Shown piece after piece: positions 24,633 to 32,546 of a stretch of 64,000 bases of DNA (position 1 is the stretch's first letter; each line of letters starts with the position of its first letter). The notes beneath the pieces are model-generated. The model saw nothing but the letters and a program-made list of their open reading frames with translations, was not told the DNA's origin and did no database searches. The stretch is from Peptoniphilus_A hominis (GTDB taxonomy: Bacteria; Bacillota; Clostridia; Tissierellales; Peptoniphilaceae), in contig NZ_JBBMFO010000005.1 in the NCBI RefSeq assembly GCF_040096015.1, positions 9,291-73,290 on the forward strand, written 5' to 3'. The translations under genes and the position numbers were made by a program.

Positions 24633-25848
24633 ACTTTTAGCACCAGCTGGTGATATTAATAAATTAAAGACTGCAGTAGACTATGGTGCCGGTGCAGTTT
24701 ATCTTGGAGGAGAAAGCTTTGGACTTAGAAAGGCATCAAAGAATTTTTCCCTTGAAGATATAAAGTGGGCAGCAGACTATTTGCACGAGAGGGGAAAAAC
24801 CCTTCATGTAACTTTAAATATTATCCCTCACGACAAGGACATGATGGGAGTAGAAGATTACATCAAAAAACTTTATGATATTGGAGTGGATGCCTTAATA
24901 GTTGCAGATCCAGGTATGTTTATGAAGGTAAAGGAAGTGGCACCAGATTTTCCAATTCACATTTCAACTCAAGGCTCAGTTACAAATGCCGAAACAGTAA
25001 AATTTTGGCAAAAACTTGGGGCAGAAAGAGTTGTAATGGCAAGGGAATTAAGTTTAAAGGAAGTTTCTGATATAATAAAGGAAGTTGGAGATTCCATTGA
25101 GATTGAAACCTTTGCTCACGGTGCCATGTGTATGTCCTACTCAGGGAGATGCCTTTTGTCAAATTATATGACGGGAAGAGATGCCAACATGGGCGACTGC
25201 GCACAACCTTGCAGATATAAGTACCACTTAGTTGAAGAAAAGAGACCTGGGGAATATTTCCCAATTGAAGAACATGATGAGGGCACTTTTATCATGAACT
25301 CCAAGGACCTATGCATGATTGAGCACATTGACGACTTAATCGAGGCAGGCATAGCCAGCTTAAAAATCGAAGGCAGAGTAAAAAGTGAATATTATCTTGC
25401 AACTGTTATTAGGTCTTACAGAATGGCAATTGACGCTTACTATGCCGACAGAGAGAATTATAAGTACGATCCCTATCTTTTGGAAGAGATAAAAAAAGTT
25501 AGCCACAGAGATTTTACTACGGGATTCTTTTATGGCAAGGCCAATGAAAATTCACAAGTCTATGAAGACAACTCCTACATCAGGGGCTATGACTTTGTGG
25601 GAATTGTCCTTGATTATGACAAGGACTCAAAGATAGCAACTATTGAGCAAAGAAATAGGGTCTTTGTTGGCGATGAAATCGAAATTTTTGGCCCTGGCAT
25701 CAAACACTTCGACTACAAAATCGAAAGGATGTTAGATGACAAGGACAAGGAAATTGAAGTTGCAAACAAGGCAAAGCAAATTTTTAAGATAAAAATAGAT
25801 AAGCCTATTGAAAAAGGATTTATTTTGAGGAGAGAAAATGAAGACTAA
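24619..25848 (+). CDS. trhP: U32 protein TrhP-like, tRNA uridine 5-hydroxylation
   Basis: A 409-residue peptidase-U32-family protein. The N-terminus IELLAPAGDINKLKTAVDYG and the family signature AHGAMCMSYSGRCLLSNYMTG (shortened) near residue 170 carry cysteines. A third and fourth Cys are in GDCAQPCRYKY, and these probably bind an Fe-S cluster. TrhP/YrrO proteins make 5-hydroxyuridine at tRNA position 34 using prephenate; despite the name they are not proven proteases. Overlap with trmR upstream and udk downstream supports a tRNA-modification role. A collagenase-like peptidase role is the older, less likely, reading. Confidence 0.85.
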   Translation: MKKIELLAPAGDINKLKTAVDYGAGAVYLGGESFGLRKASKNFSLEDIKWAADYLHERGKTLHVTLNIIPHDKDMMGVEDYIKKLYDIGVDALIVADPGMFMKVKEVAPDFPIHISTQGSVTNAETVKFWQKLGAERVVMARELSLKEVSDIIKEVGDSIEIETFAHGAMCMSYSGRCLLSNYMTGRDANMGDCAQPCRYKYHLVEEKRPGEYFPIEEHDEGTFIMNSKDLCMIEHIDDLIEAGIASLKIEGRVKSEYYLATVIRSYRMAIDAYYADRENYKYDPYLLEEIKKVSHRDFTTGFFYGKANENSQVYEDNSYIRGYDFVGIVLDYDKDSKIATIEQRNRVFVGDEIEIFGPGIKHFDYKIERMLDDKDKEIEVANKAKQIFKIKIDKPIEKGFILRRENED

Positions 25849-26455
25849 AGCCTGCATTATTGGCATATGTGGTGGAAGCGGCAGTGGAAAAAGTACTGTC
25901 ACAAAAAAATTAATTGAGCTTATTGGAAAAGAAAATGTATCTGTAATTGAGCAAGATTCTTATTACAAGGACCAGTCAAATCTCGCCTTTGAAGAGAGAG
26001 TAAAGACTAACTACGACCATCCTCTTGCCTTTGATAACGACCTCTTATTTAAGCACTTAGAGATGTTAAAGGAAGGCAAGGAAATTGAAAAGCCAATTTA
26101 TGACTTTTCCCTTCACAACAGAAAGAAGGAAAAGGAGATAGTTTATCCAAAGCCAATTATAATTTTGGAAGGCATCTTAATTTTTAGTGAGGTAAATTTA
26201 ATCGACATTATGGACATAAAAGTCTTTGTGGACACAGATGCCGATGTCAGAATTATTAGGAGAATTAAAAGGGATATGCATGAGAGGGGAAGGTCTCTTG
26301 ACTCAGTAATTGATCAATACATGGCAACAGTAAGACCATCTCACCTTCAATTTGTTGAGCCTTCAAAGAGGTATGCCGATATAATTATTCCTGAAGGTGG
26401 CGAAAATGAAGTGGCAATTGATCTTTTATACCAAAAAATTAAATCTTTAGTATAA
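25838..26455 (+). CDS. udk: Uridine kinase
   Basis: A 205-residue nucleoside kinase that phosphorylates uridine and cytidine in pyrimidine salvage. The P-loop is GGSGSGKSTVT at the N-terminus. EQDSYYKDQSNLAFEERVKTNYDHP, visible in two parts near residue 40, holds the substrate-binding Asp and Tyr. RRIKRDMHERGRSLDSVI near 140 is the lid region. It overlaps the U32 gene by 11 bases and so belongs to the same operon. Length is standard. No terminator is seen before the infC promoter begins 8 bases later. Confidence 0.95.
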   Translation: MKTKACIIGICGGSGSGKSTVTKKLIELIGKENVSVIEQDSYYKDQSNLAFEERVKTNYDHPLAFDNDLLFKHLEMLKEGKEIEKPIYDFSLHNRKKEKEIVYPKPIIILEGILIFSEVNLIDIMDIKVFVDTDADVRIIRRIKRDMHERGRSLDSVIDQYMATVRPSHLQFVEPSKRYADIIIPEGGENEVAIDLLYQKIKSLV

Positions 26456-26462
26456 AAAACAT

Positions 26463-26491
26463 TTGACAAGACAAAAACTATGTGTTATCAT
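26463..26491 (+). promoter_or_regulatory. Promoter of infC-rpmI-rplT
   Basis: TTGACA (26463-26468), 17-base spacer, TATCAT (26486-26491), with TG one base upstream of the -10. It starts 8 bases after the udk stop. Confidence 0.85.
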
Positions 26492-26506
26492 ATCATCTGT
26501 TATTAA

Positions 26507-26600
26507 AGAAGAAGTCCGCTTCTCACCTAATGGCAGGGTCATTTAGGTTGTTTAAAAATTATGATGAATTTGCGGGCATCTTTGGGTGCCTGCTTTTTTA
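26507..26600 (+). ncRNA. L20-type ribosomal protein leader with attenuator
   Basis: The leader between promoter and infC folds into a short hairpin (26510-26514 with 26519-26523), a second (CCTAA 26526-26530 with TTAGG near 26543-26547), and a terminator stem of 9 bp (26572-26580 with 26585-26593, two wobble pairs) with a TTTG loop and six T residues. In Bacillus the corresponding leader is bound by L20, the product of the third gene, to cause premature termination. The placement and terminator support the same feedback here; I have not matched it to a covariance model. Confidence 0.75.
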
Positions 26601-26620
26601 ATTTACGGAGGTGCTTAGAA

Positions 26621-27148
26621 ATTAAAGAACTTCAAATCAATGAAGAGATAAGGGAAAAGGAAGTCAGATTAGTAGATGATGAAGGCAATCAATTAGGCGT
26701 TGTGCCTAAGATGCAAGCCATCGATTTGGCTATATCTAAAAAACTGGACTTAGTCAATGTTGCGCCAAACGCAAAACCACCAGTATGTCGTATAATGGAC
26801 TATGGTAAATACAGATACGAACAAGAGAAGAAAGAAAAAGAAGCTAAGAAAAAACAAAAGGTAATCAATATTAAGGAACTTAGATTAACTCCTAATATTG
26901 AAGATCATGACTTAAATACTAAAGCCAATAGAGCTATTGATTTCTTAAAAAATGGTGACAGAGTTAAGGTTTCAGTTAGATTTAGAGGTAGAGAGATGGG
27001 TCACACTGATCTTGGACGAGATGTTCTCGACAAGTTTTATGATTTAATTTCTGAGTATGGAGTTGTGGACAAAAAACCTAAAATGGAAGGAAGAAGTCTT
27101 GTGATGTTCCTTTCAGAGAGAAAAGACAAAGATAAGTCTGATAATTAA
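26621..27148 (+). CDS. infC: Translation initiation factor IF-3
   Basis: A 175-residue IF-3, which prevents premature subunit joining and checks start codon choice. The N-domain begins with IKELQINEEIREKEVRLV, followed by NVAPNAKPPVCRIMDYGKYRYE in part. The linker is Lys/Glu-rich, and the C-domain has FRGREMGHTDLG. The start is ATT at 26621, seven bases after GGAGGTG (26607-26613). The open frame continues upstream to an ATG at 26561, but that lies inside the attenuator and would add a non-conserved 20 residues. A rare AUU start is known for infC and gives IF-3 autogenous control. Confidence 0.93.
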   Translation: MKELQINEEIREKEVRLVDDEGNQLGVVPKMQAIDLAISKKLDLVNVAPNAKPPVCRIMDYGKYRYEQEKKEKEAKKKQKVINIKELRLTPNIEDHDLNTKANRAIDFLKNGDRVKVSVRFRGREMGHTDLGRDVLDKFYDLISEYGVVDKKPKMEGRSLVMFLSERKDKDKSDN

Positions 27149-27159
27149 GGAGGATTTTT

Positions 27160-27351
27160 ATGGCAAAAATGAAAACTCACAGAGCTTCCGCCAAGAGATT
27201 TAAGAGAACTGGTTCTGGAAAGCTTAGAAGATTTTATGCTTATAAAGGACATTTAACTGGTAAGAAAACTGCTAAGAGACTAAGAAAACTTAGAAAGGGC
27301 AGTTTAGTTTCTAAAGGTGATCAAAAGAGAATTGATCACATGATCCCTTAA
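27160..27351 (+). CDS. rpmI: Ribosomal protein L35
   Basis: A 63-residue, very basic 50S protein. The family pattern is visible from MAKMKTHRASAKRFKRTGSG through KLRRFYAYKGHLTGKKTAKR to the C-terminal DHMIP. The ATG follows AGGAGG by 7 bases. It lies 11 bases after infC and 12 bases before rplT in the universally conserved trio, and so should fall under the L20 leader. Confidence 0.97.
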   Translation: MAKMKTHRASAKRFKRTGSGKLRRFYAYKGHLTGKKTAKRLRKLRKGSLVSKGDQKRIDHMIP

Positions 27352-27363
27352 TAGGAGGTAAAG

Positions 27364-27714
27364 ATGGCTAGAGTAAAAAGAGGCGTTAACGCTAAAAAAA
27401 GACATAATAATATCCTAAAACAAGCTAAGGGATATTTTGGTGCCAAATCAAAATTATATAGAACTGCAAACCAAGCTGTTATGAAATCTCTAAACTACTC
27501 ATACATTGGTAGAAAACAAAGAAAAAGAGATTTTAGAAAACTTTGGATTACAAGAATTAATGCTGCTGCAAGAATTAATGGCATGAGCTATTCTAAATTT
27601 ATTAATGGTCTTAAGAAAGCTAACATTAACATTAACAGAAAGATGCTTTCTGAAATGGCTATTAATGATCCAGAAGGTTTTGCTAAACTAGTTCAAATTG
27701 CAAAGGAACAATAA
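27364..27714 (+). CDS. rplT: Ribosomal protein L20
   Basis: A 116-residue 50S assembly protein. The N-terminus ARVKRGVNAKKRHNNILKQA is the long basic extension that threads 23S rRNA, and the C-terminal globular part contains WITRINAAARINGMSYSKF. In Firmicutes L20 also binds the leader upstream of infC and shuts off its own operon; the leader with an attenuator at 26507-26600 fits this. AGGAGG precedes the ATG. It is the last gene before a strong terminator. Confidence 0.97.
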   Translation: MARVKRGVNAKKRHNNILKQAKGYFGAKSKLYRTANQAVMKSLNYSYIGRKQRKRDFRKLWITRINAAARINGMSYSKFINGLKKANININRKMLSEMAINDPEGFAKLVQIAKEQ

Positions 27715-27720
27715 TTTTAT

Positions 27721-27743
27721 GCTCCCTTTAGGGAGCTTTTTTT
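27721..27743 (+). terminator. Terminator after rplT
   Basis: A 6-bp GC-rich stem (GCTCCC with GGGAGC) with TTTA loop and seven T residues, six bases after the rplT stop. Confidence 0.92.
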
Positions 27744-27779
27744 GTATAATGAATATATAAAAAATTTTTTGAGGGTATT

Positions 27780-29108
27780 ATGATTAGAAAATTAAAAAAG
27801 AATCCACCTCTTATAGTATGCCTTTCTTTTTTTGCACTGATTTTCTTGGGCGCCTGTCTATTAGACCTTCCCATAGCAAGTGCAAATGGCGAGAGAATTG
27901 GATTTTTAAATGCATTCTTCACATCTACATCGGCATCCTGTGTAACGGGACTTATTGTCGCCAACACTGCCACTCAGTGGACTGCCTTTGGCAAAGTCGT
28001 TATAATTATTTTAATTCAAATTGGGGGTCTGGGCACAATGGTGTTTTTGTCCCTTGTTGCCATGGCACTTAACAAGAGAATTGGAATTACTGAGAGAAGA
28101 ATTATAAAGGAACAGACAAGTGCAGACACTAGCAAGGGCATCATTAGACTTGTAATTTATATTATTAAATTTTCTTTGACTGTAGAACTTATTGGGGCGA
28201 TTTTACTTGCCACAAAATTTATCCCAGACTTTGGACTTGAAAGAGGAATTTTATTTTCTATCTTTCATTCGATTTCTGCCTTTTGTAACGCAGGCTTTGA
28301 CATCATAGGCAATTCTCTAACGGATTATGTGTCTGATTTTACTGTCAACATGACAATTTCTATTTTAATAATTTTTGGCGGTTTAGGTTTCACAGTTTTT
28401 ATTGACATATATAGAAAGAAAAGATTTAAAAATTTAAGTCTTCACTCAAAGGTTGTAATTTCCTTTACGGCAATGCTACTTTTAGTGGGCACTCTTGTTT
28501 TTTTCTTAATTGAATACAGGAGTCCAGCTATGGCAGGTTTGTCTCTAAAGGGGAAAATTTTATCTTCCTTCTTTATGTCTGTCACATCGAGAACAGCTGG
28601 CTTTAATACAATTGACATAGGAAAGATGCAAGAAGGTTCTGTAATTGTAACTATAATGTTAATGTTTATTGGTGCCTCTCCAGCATCAACTGGTGGAGGA
28701 ATTAAGACTACAACTTTTGGAGTTTTATTATCATCAACAATTTCTGTTTTAAGGGGAAATAAAGAGACAGAAATATTTCACAAGACAATTCCCTATAATA
28801 CACTTATTAAATCTCTTTGTATTTTCACCTTGGGATCTTTCTTAGTAATATTTTCTTCTCTTTGGATTACACTTATTGAGCAGGGGAAATTTTTATATTT
28901 AGATATTTTATACGAAATTGTTTCAGGCTTTGGAACAGTTGGTATTAGTAGAGGAATCACTGCAGATTTAAGTTCTCTTTCAAAGATAATTTTAATTGTC
29001 TTAATGTATCTTGGAAGAGTGGGAGCGGCAACTTTAGGTGTGGGAATTTTAGATAATCACAGAAAGAAACACACGAAATATTCAGAAGGAAAAATAATAG
29101 TGGGGTAA
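27780..29108 (+). CDS. Potassium uptake protein, TrkH/KtrB family
   Basis: A 442-residue membrane subunit of a K+ uptake system. Four membrane-pore-membrane repeats are visible through their selectivity-filter loops: SASCVTGLIVANT, SAFCNAGFDIIG, TSRTAGFNTIDIG and SGFGTVGISRG, each with the conserved filter glycine. Length and the short N-terminus fit KtrB rather than the longer TrkH. A TATAAT at 27745-27750 could serve as -10 but has no -35. The ribosome site is GAGGG. The regulatory subunit gene follows 3 bases later. Confidence 0.93.
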   Translation: MIRKLKKNPPLIVCLSFFALIFLGACLLDLPIASANGERIGFLNAFFTSTSASCVTGLIVANTATQWTAFGKVVIIILIQIGGLGTMVFLSLVAMALNKRIGITERRIIKEQTSADTSKGIIRLVIYIIKFSLTVELIGAILLATKFIPDFGLERGILFSIFHSISAFCNAGFDIIGNSLTDYVSDFTVNMTISILIIFGGLGFTVFIDIYRKKRFKNLSLHSKVVISFTAMLLLVGTLVFFLIEYRSPAMAGLSLKGKILSSFFMSVTSRTAGFNTIDIGKMQEGSVIVTIMLMFIGASPASTGGGIKTTTFGVLLSSTISVLRGNKETEIFHKTIPYNTLIKSLCIFTLGSFLVIFSSLWITLIEQGKFLYLDILYEIVSGFGTVGISRGITADLSSLSKIILIVLMYLGRVGAATLGVGILDNHRKKHTKYSEGKIIVG

Positions 29109-29111
29109 TTT

Positions 29112-29762
29112 ATGAAGACATTTATTGTATTTGGCTGTGGTAGATTTGGTTCTACTGTTGCCACAAGATTATATGATTTAAAAAATGATGTTGTAATTGT
29201 AGATTATGACGAAGAAAAAATTGACGCAATTTCAGAAAATGTCACTGAAGCAGTTATATGTGACCTTGAAGATGAAAAGGCAATGACAGAGCTTGCACTA
29301 AAAAATTATGATGTTGCAGTAATTGCCATTGGAGAAAATCTTGAAGCTGCCGTCATGGCAGTCCTTGCATCAAAGGAAGCGGGAATCGAAAAAGTTATTG
29401 CCAAGGCACCTAATTATAGATTTGGAAAAATTTTGTTAAAGTGTGGGGCAGATAAAATTATTTTCCCTGAAAGAGACATGGGATTTAGACTTGCAAATAA
29501 TTTATCCAATGATTATTTACTAGATGCCAATGAAATTTCTAAGGGCTATACTATTTATGATTTAAAGGCAAGCCCAAAGATGAATGGTAAAGAAATCCGT
29601 GACTTAAAACTTAGAGAGGATTATAATTTTAATGTTTTAATGGTTAAGAGAGCTGGAGAAAATTTTGTAAACCCTCTTGCTTCTTTTAAGATAAAAGAAG
29701 AGGACATCTTAACAGTTTTAGGTTCCGATAAGGATATTAAAAGATTTACAGAAGTAAATTAA
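29112..29762 (+). CDS. Potassium uptake regulator, TrkA/KtrA family
   Basis: A 216-residue cytosolic RCK protein that gates the adjacent K+ channel subunit in response to nucleotides. The RCK_N Rossmann domain begins with VFGCGRFGSTVATRL (GxGxxG) and has VIVDYDEEKID at the second strand end. The RCK_C domain covers about residues 135-216 (IYDLKASPKMNGKEIRDLKL). A single RCK unit means KtrA-like octamers are expected rather than the double TrkA of E. coli. It is co-transcribed with the channel gene and ends at a strong terminator. Confidence 0.93.
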   Translation: MKTFIVFGCGRFGSTVATRLYDLKNDVVIVDYDEEKIDAISENVTEAVICDLEDEKAMTELALKNYDVAVIAIGENLEAAVMAVLASKEAGIEKVIAKAPNYRFGKILLKCGADKIIFPERDMGFRLANNLSNDYLLDANEISKGYTIYDLKASPKMNGKEIRDLKLREDYNFNVLMVKRAGENFVNPLASFKIKEEDILTVLGSDKDIKRFTEVN

Positions 29763-29791
29763 TAAGGGCAGTTGCCCTTATTTTTTTTTTT
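29763..29791 (+). terminator. Terminator after the Ktr/Trk operon
   Basis: A 7-bp perfect stem (29763-29769 with 29774-29780), AGTT loop, then eleven T residues. It directly follows the TAA of the KtrA-like gene. Confidence 0.95.
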
Positions 29792-29798
29792 GCAAAAT

Positions 29799-29972
29799 TT
29801 ATAAAAATTTTTTTAGAATGAATTCATATACAAGCATTAGCCAAGCTATGAGGTTAAAGACATAGGAGACTTTGCCTCTTAGTTTTTCGTCTTTAATTAT
29901 TTTTGTGTATTTAGTCAAAAAGTATCCAAACAAAGCAGTAAAATAGACAATTATTTCAAGATATTTATTCAT
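29799..29972 (-). CDS. Small membrane protein, 57 residues
   Basis: A short gene inside the 336-base gap between the K+ uptake operon and yerB. The minus-strand frame starts ATG at 29972 with AAGGTGGTG eight bases upstream, a good ribosome site, and ends TAA at 29799. The product begins MNKYLEIIVYFTALFGYFL, a hydrophobic helix. A basic/charged hinge follows (KYTKIIKDEKLRGK), then a second hydrophobic stretch SYVFNLIAWLMLVYEFIL and a basic end. This predicts a two-helix hairpin in the membrane. I do not recognise a family. The strong ribosome site and clean two-helix layout argue that it is real rather than chance. Confidence 0.65.
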   Translation of the reverse strand: MNKYLEIIVYFTALFGYFLTKYTKIIKDEKLRGKVSYVFNLIAWLMLVYEFILKKFL

Positions 29973-30030
29973 AAAATCACCACCTTTTTTATTTTATCAC
30001 AAGAAAAAATTTTTTAAAATTAATCCTTTG

Positions 30031-30059
30031 TTTACATATTGACCTTTATAAACTACAAT
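30031..30059 (+). promoter_or_regulatory. Promoter of the YerB-like lipoprotein gene
   Basis: TTTACA (30031-30036), 17-base spacer, TACAAT (30054-30059), 39 bases before the start codon. Confidence 0.7.
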
Positions 30060-30098
30060 TAAGTTAATACATAAAAGAAATCAGAAAGAGGAGAGACA

Positions 30099-31202
30099 AT
30101 GAAAAAATTAAAAAAACTTTTACTTATGACTTTAGTGGCGACTTCACTAATTGCCTGCAACAAAGACACAAACACAGCTAATGCACCTAAGGAAGAAGAA
30201 AAAAAAGAGCCAGAAAAAATAGTTTACTACACACCACTTACTCATGAAGAAAGAGACAATGAAGAACAAGCCAAGAAGAAAATCTTTGCAGTAATGCTTG
30301 ACAACCACGATGATGCAAGACCTCAAGCACAAATTTCTAAGGCTGACATAATTTATGAGTACAGAGTTGAAGGCGAGTTTACAAGATATATGGCACTCTT
30401 CCAAAGTAATTTCCCTGAAGGTGTGGGACCAGTTCGTTCTGCAAGACCTTACTTTGTGCAAACTGCCAAGGAATACAATGCAATTTATGCTCACTGGGGC
30501 GGCTCTGAAGCAGGACTTGCTGAAGTTAGAAATAGACACGTAGTTGACCTTGACGGAATTGCCCTTGAAGGAATAGTCTTCCACAGAAATAAAGATGTTG
30601 GCAAGCGCGCACCCCACAATGGATATATTTCCCTTCCTGAACTTGAAAATTATTTAGTTGAGAAAAAGGGCGTCGATGTAAATGACAACACTGTATCACT
30701 AAATTTTTATGACGAGATAGCAGAAATTGAAGGTCTAGATGTAAAAGAAATCACACTAAACTTTAACCAAAATTATAAGACAAAATTTATCTATGATGAT
30801 GCAAGTGGAAAATATAAATACATTCGCCAAGATAAACCTGTTATTGATGAAGCGACAGGCGAAGAATTTTCTACAGATAACCTAGTTGTCCTCTTCCAAA
30901 AGGGAGTAGTTGCTGGACCTAAGGGAACTTTAAAAATGGCAAATATAGGAAGCGGCTCAGGACTTCTTCTTCAAAAGGGAAAACTTGCTCCTATAACTTG
31001 GGAAAAGGAAAATGAAGATGCTAGGACAATCTTAAAATATCCTGATGAAACTGAAGTTAAATTTTACCCAGGCAGAACTTTCTTTTCTATAGTTGATGAA
31101 GAAAAGGATGCTGTTTATACATTGCCACAAATTGATGAAGATGGCGCAGATGATCCTTCTGCAAATACTAATGCAAAGGCAGAAGACCAAGCTGAGAAAT
31201 AA
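30099..31202 (+). CDS. DUF3048 lipoprotein (YerB-like)
   Basis: A 367-residue lipoprotein. The signal peptide ends in the lipobox SLIAC with the lipidated Cys at position 20, followed by a charged linker (KEEEKKEPEK). The body matches the DUF3048/YerB family: AVMLDNHDDARPQAQISKAD (shortened), YRVEGEFTRYMALF, GPVRSARPYFV and APHNGY. A small C-terminal DUF3048_C domain ends near residue 345. The family is extracytoplasmic and of unsettled function; links to cell-wall assembly and to a helicase-coupled system have been suggested elsewhere. GGAGAG precedes the ATG. No terminator follows, so read-through into the DUF4342 gene is possible. Confidence 0.92.
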   Translation: MKKLKKLLLMTLVATSLIACNKDTNTANAPKEEEKKEPEKIVYYTPLTHEERDNEEQAKKKIFAVMLDNHDDARPQAQISKADIIYEYRVEGEFTRYMALFQSNFPEGVGPVRSARPYFVQTAKEYNAIYAHWGGSEAGLAEVRNRHVVDLDGIALEGIVFHRNKDVGKRAPHNGYISLPELENYLVEKKGVDVNDNTVSLNFYDEIAEIEGLDVKEITLNFNQNYKTKFIYDDASGKYKYIRQDKPVIDEATGEEFSTDNLVVLFQKGVVAGPKGTLKMANIGSGSGLLLQKGKLAPITWEKENEDARTILKYPDETEVKFYPGRTFFSIVDEEKDAVYTLPQIDEDGADDPSANTNAKAEDQAEK

Positions 31203-31251
31203 TAATTTTTAAAATATTTTTCTTGGGTAAATATAAGCACGAGGTGATATT

Positions 31252-31752
31252 ATGATTAATATGACAAAAATTGACTATGTTATTAATACTACTGGAGCAT
31301 CCTATGAAATTGTGAGAAAGGCACTACTTGATAGCGACGGCGATGTTGATGACGCTATAAAATTTATCAATGAAGGAAGATACGAAGAGGCAGCTGAGGC
31401 TTCAAAGGTTTTCGAAAGCGAAGAAGAAAAAGAATCCTACGAAAGTCGCCAAGGTAAAACAGGCAGAGAATATGTTGACGAAGTTATAAATTATCTTGAC
31501 GAAATTGTTGACGCAATAAAGGAAATTTGGAGAAAGGGCAATGCAAGCAGACTTCTTGTTGAAAAAGACAATGAAACAGTTTTATCTCTTTCCCTAACTA
31601 CATCTGCCATTGGAATGATTTTGGCGCTTCCTGCATCACTTATTGGACTTTCTGCAGCCTATGTTTATGACTACTCCTTTAAAATAATTATGGAAAATGG
31701 CGAAGTCATTGATGTCAAAGAATATTTAAAAGATAAAAGTAAATTCAAATAA
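31252..31752 (+). CDS. DUF4342 protein with UBA-like N-terminus
   Basis: A 166-residue protein. Residues ~5-45 (VINTTGASYEIVRKALLDSDGDVDDAI in part) resemble a UBA/TS-N three-helix bundle of the kind found in EF-Ts and NAC. Residues ~75-155 match DUF4342: an amphipathic helix, then GNASRLLVEKDNETVLSL, and a hydrophobic segment IGMILALPASLIGLSAAYVY that looks membrane-inserted. This pairing is known in Firmicutes, but its function is not established. The N-terminal part may bind peptide or another protein. GAGGTGA precedes the ATG at the right spacing. A terminator follows immediately. Confidence 0.82.
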   Translation: MINMTKIDYVINTTGASYEIVRKALLDSDGDVDDAIKFINEGRYEEAAEASKVFESEEEKESYESRQGKTGREYVDEVINYLDEIVDAIKEIWRKGNASRLLVEKDNETVLSLSLTTSAIGMILALPASLIGLSAAYVYDYSFKIIMENGEVIDVKEYLKDKSKFK

Positions 31753-31761
31753 AAAGTGAAG

Positions 31762-31780
31762 AGCCCTGCGGGGCTTTTTT
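31762..31780 (+). terminator. Terminator after the DUF4342 gene
   Basis: A 5-bp GC-rich stem (AGCCC with GGGCT), TGCG loop and six T residues. Confidence 0.85.
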
Positions 31781-31799
31781 CTTTAAGGCGAGGAGCAAA

Positions 31800-32546
31800 A
31801 TGATAATCACAAGTAAAAACAATGAGACCTATAAATTTTTAAAGAGTTTAAAGGAAAAAAAATATAGACAAGAGCATGGACTTTTTATGGTGGAAAAGCC
31901 TGTGGTAATGGAAGAGGCAAGAGACTTTAGACCCAAATATATTGCCATAAATGAGTCTTCCTTTAAGGAAAATAAATTCACTGACATAATAAAAAGAGTG
32001 AAGGAAGAAGACTTATTTATTTTTTCAGACAATATTTTCAAAAATCTTTGCGATGCAGTGACTTCACCTGGCATAATCGCCTACTACAGTGAGGTCCACA
32101 GAGAGTTTCATGAAGAGTCTGGGAAATTTTTGTACTTAGATGACATAAGAGAGCCGGGAAACCTTGGAGGCATAATAAGATCTGCTGATGCCTTTGACCT
32201 TGATGGTCTAATTATTTCGCCAAACTCCTGCGATTTATACAATCCAAAGACAGTTAGGTCCTCCATGTCATCAATTTTTAGGGTCCCAATATATTTTATG
32301 AGCCGGGAAGATTTGGTGAATTTAGATTTTAATATTATTGCAACTTCTCTTGACAATTCAAGATCCACAAGGGACTATAAATTTAAGGACAAGGACATTG
32401 TTGTAATAGGCAACGAGGCAAAGGGCGTTTCAGAATTTTTGATGTCTCATGCCAAGGGGTTTTTAAATATTCCAATCTCTCCCAATGTTGACTCCTTAAA
32501 TGCCAATGTTGCGGCATCAATAATAATTTACGAGATGATGAAATGA
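31800..32546 (+). CDS. TrmH/SpoU-family RNA 2'-O-methyltransferase
   Basis: A 248-residue RNA methyltransferase of the SPOUT class. The N-terminal substrate-binding domain begins ITSKNNETYKFLKSLKEKKYR and is followed by the catalytic knot. Motif 1 is DDIREPGNLGGIIRSADAF near residue 115, motif 2 is VVIGNEAKGVS near 200 and motif 3 is ISPNVDSLNANVAASIIIYE near 225. These are the three SpoU motifs with the Asn/Arg and Glu in place. The target is probably a 23S rRNA ribose, but tRNA cannot be excluded. GGCGAGGAG precedes the ATG. It overlaps the next gene by 4 bases. Confidence 0.92.
   Translation: MIITSKNNETYKFLKSLKEKKYRQEHGLFMVEKPVVMEEARDFRPKYIAINESSFKENKFTDIIKRVKEEDLFIFSDNIFKNLCDAVTSPGIIAYYSEVHREFHEESGKFLYLDDIREPGNLGGIIRSADAFDLDGLIISPNSCDLYNPKTVRSSMSSIFRVPIYFMSREDLVNLDFNIIATSLDNSRSTRDYKFKDKDIVVIGNEAKGVSEFLMSHAKGFLNIPISPNVDSLNANVAASIIIYEMMK

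Noticed and set aside
26561..26620. ATG start for infC with 20 extra residues
   Set aside because: The segment is the attenuator hairpin itself; IF-3 homology and the ribosome site both begin at ATT 26621.
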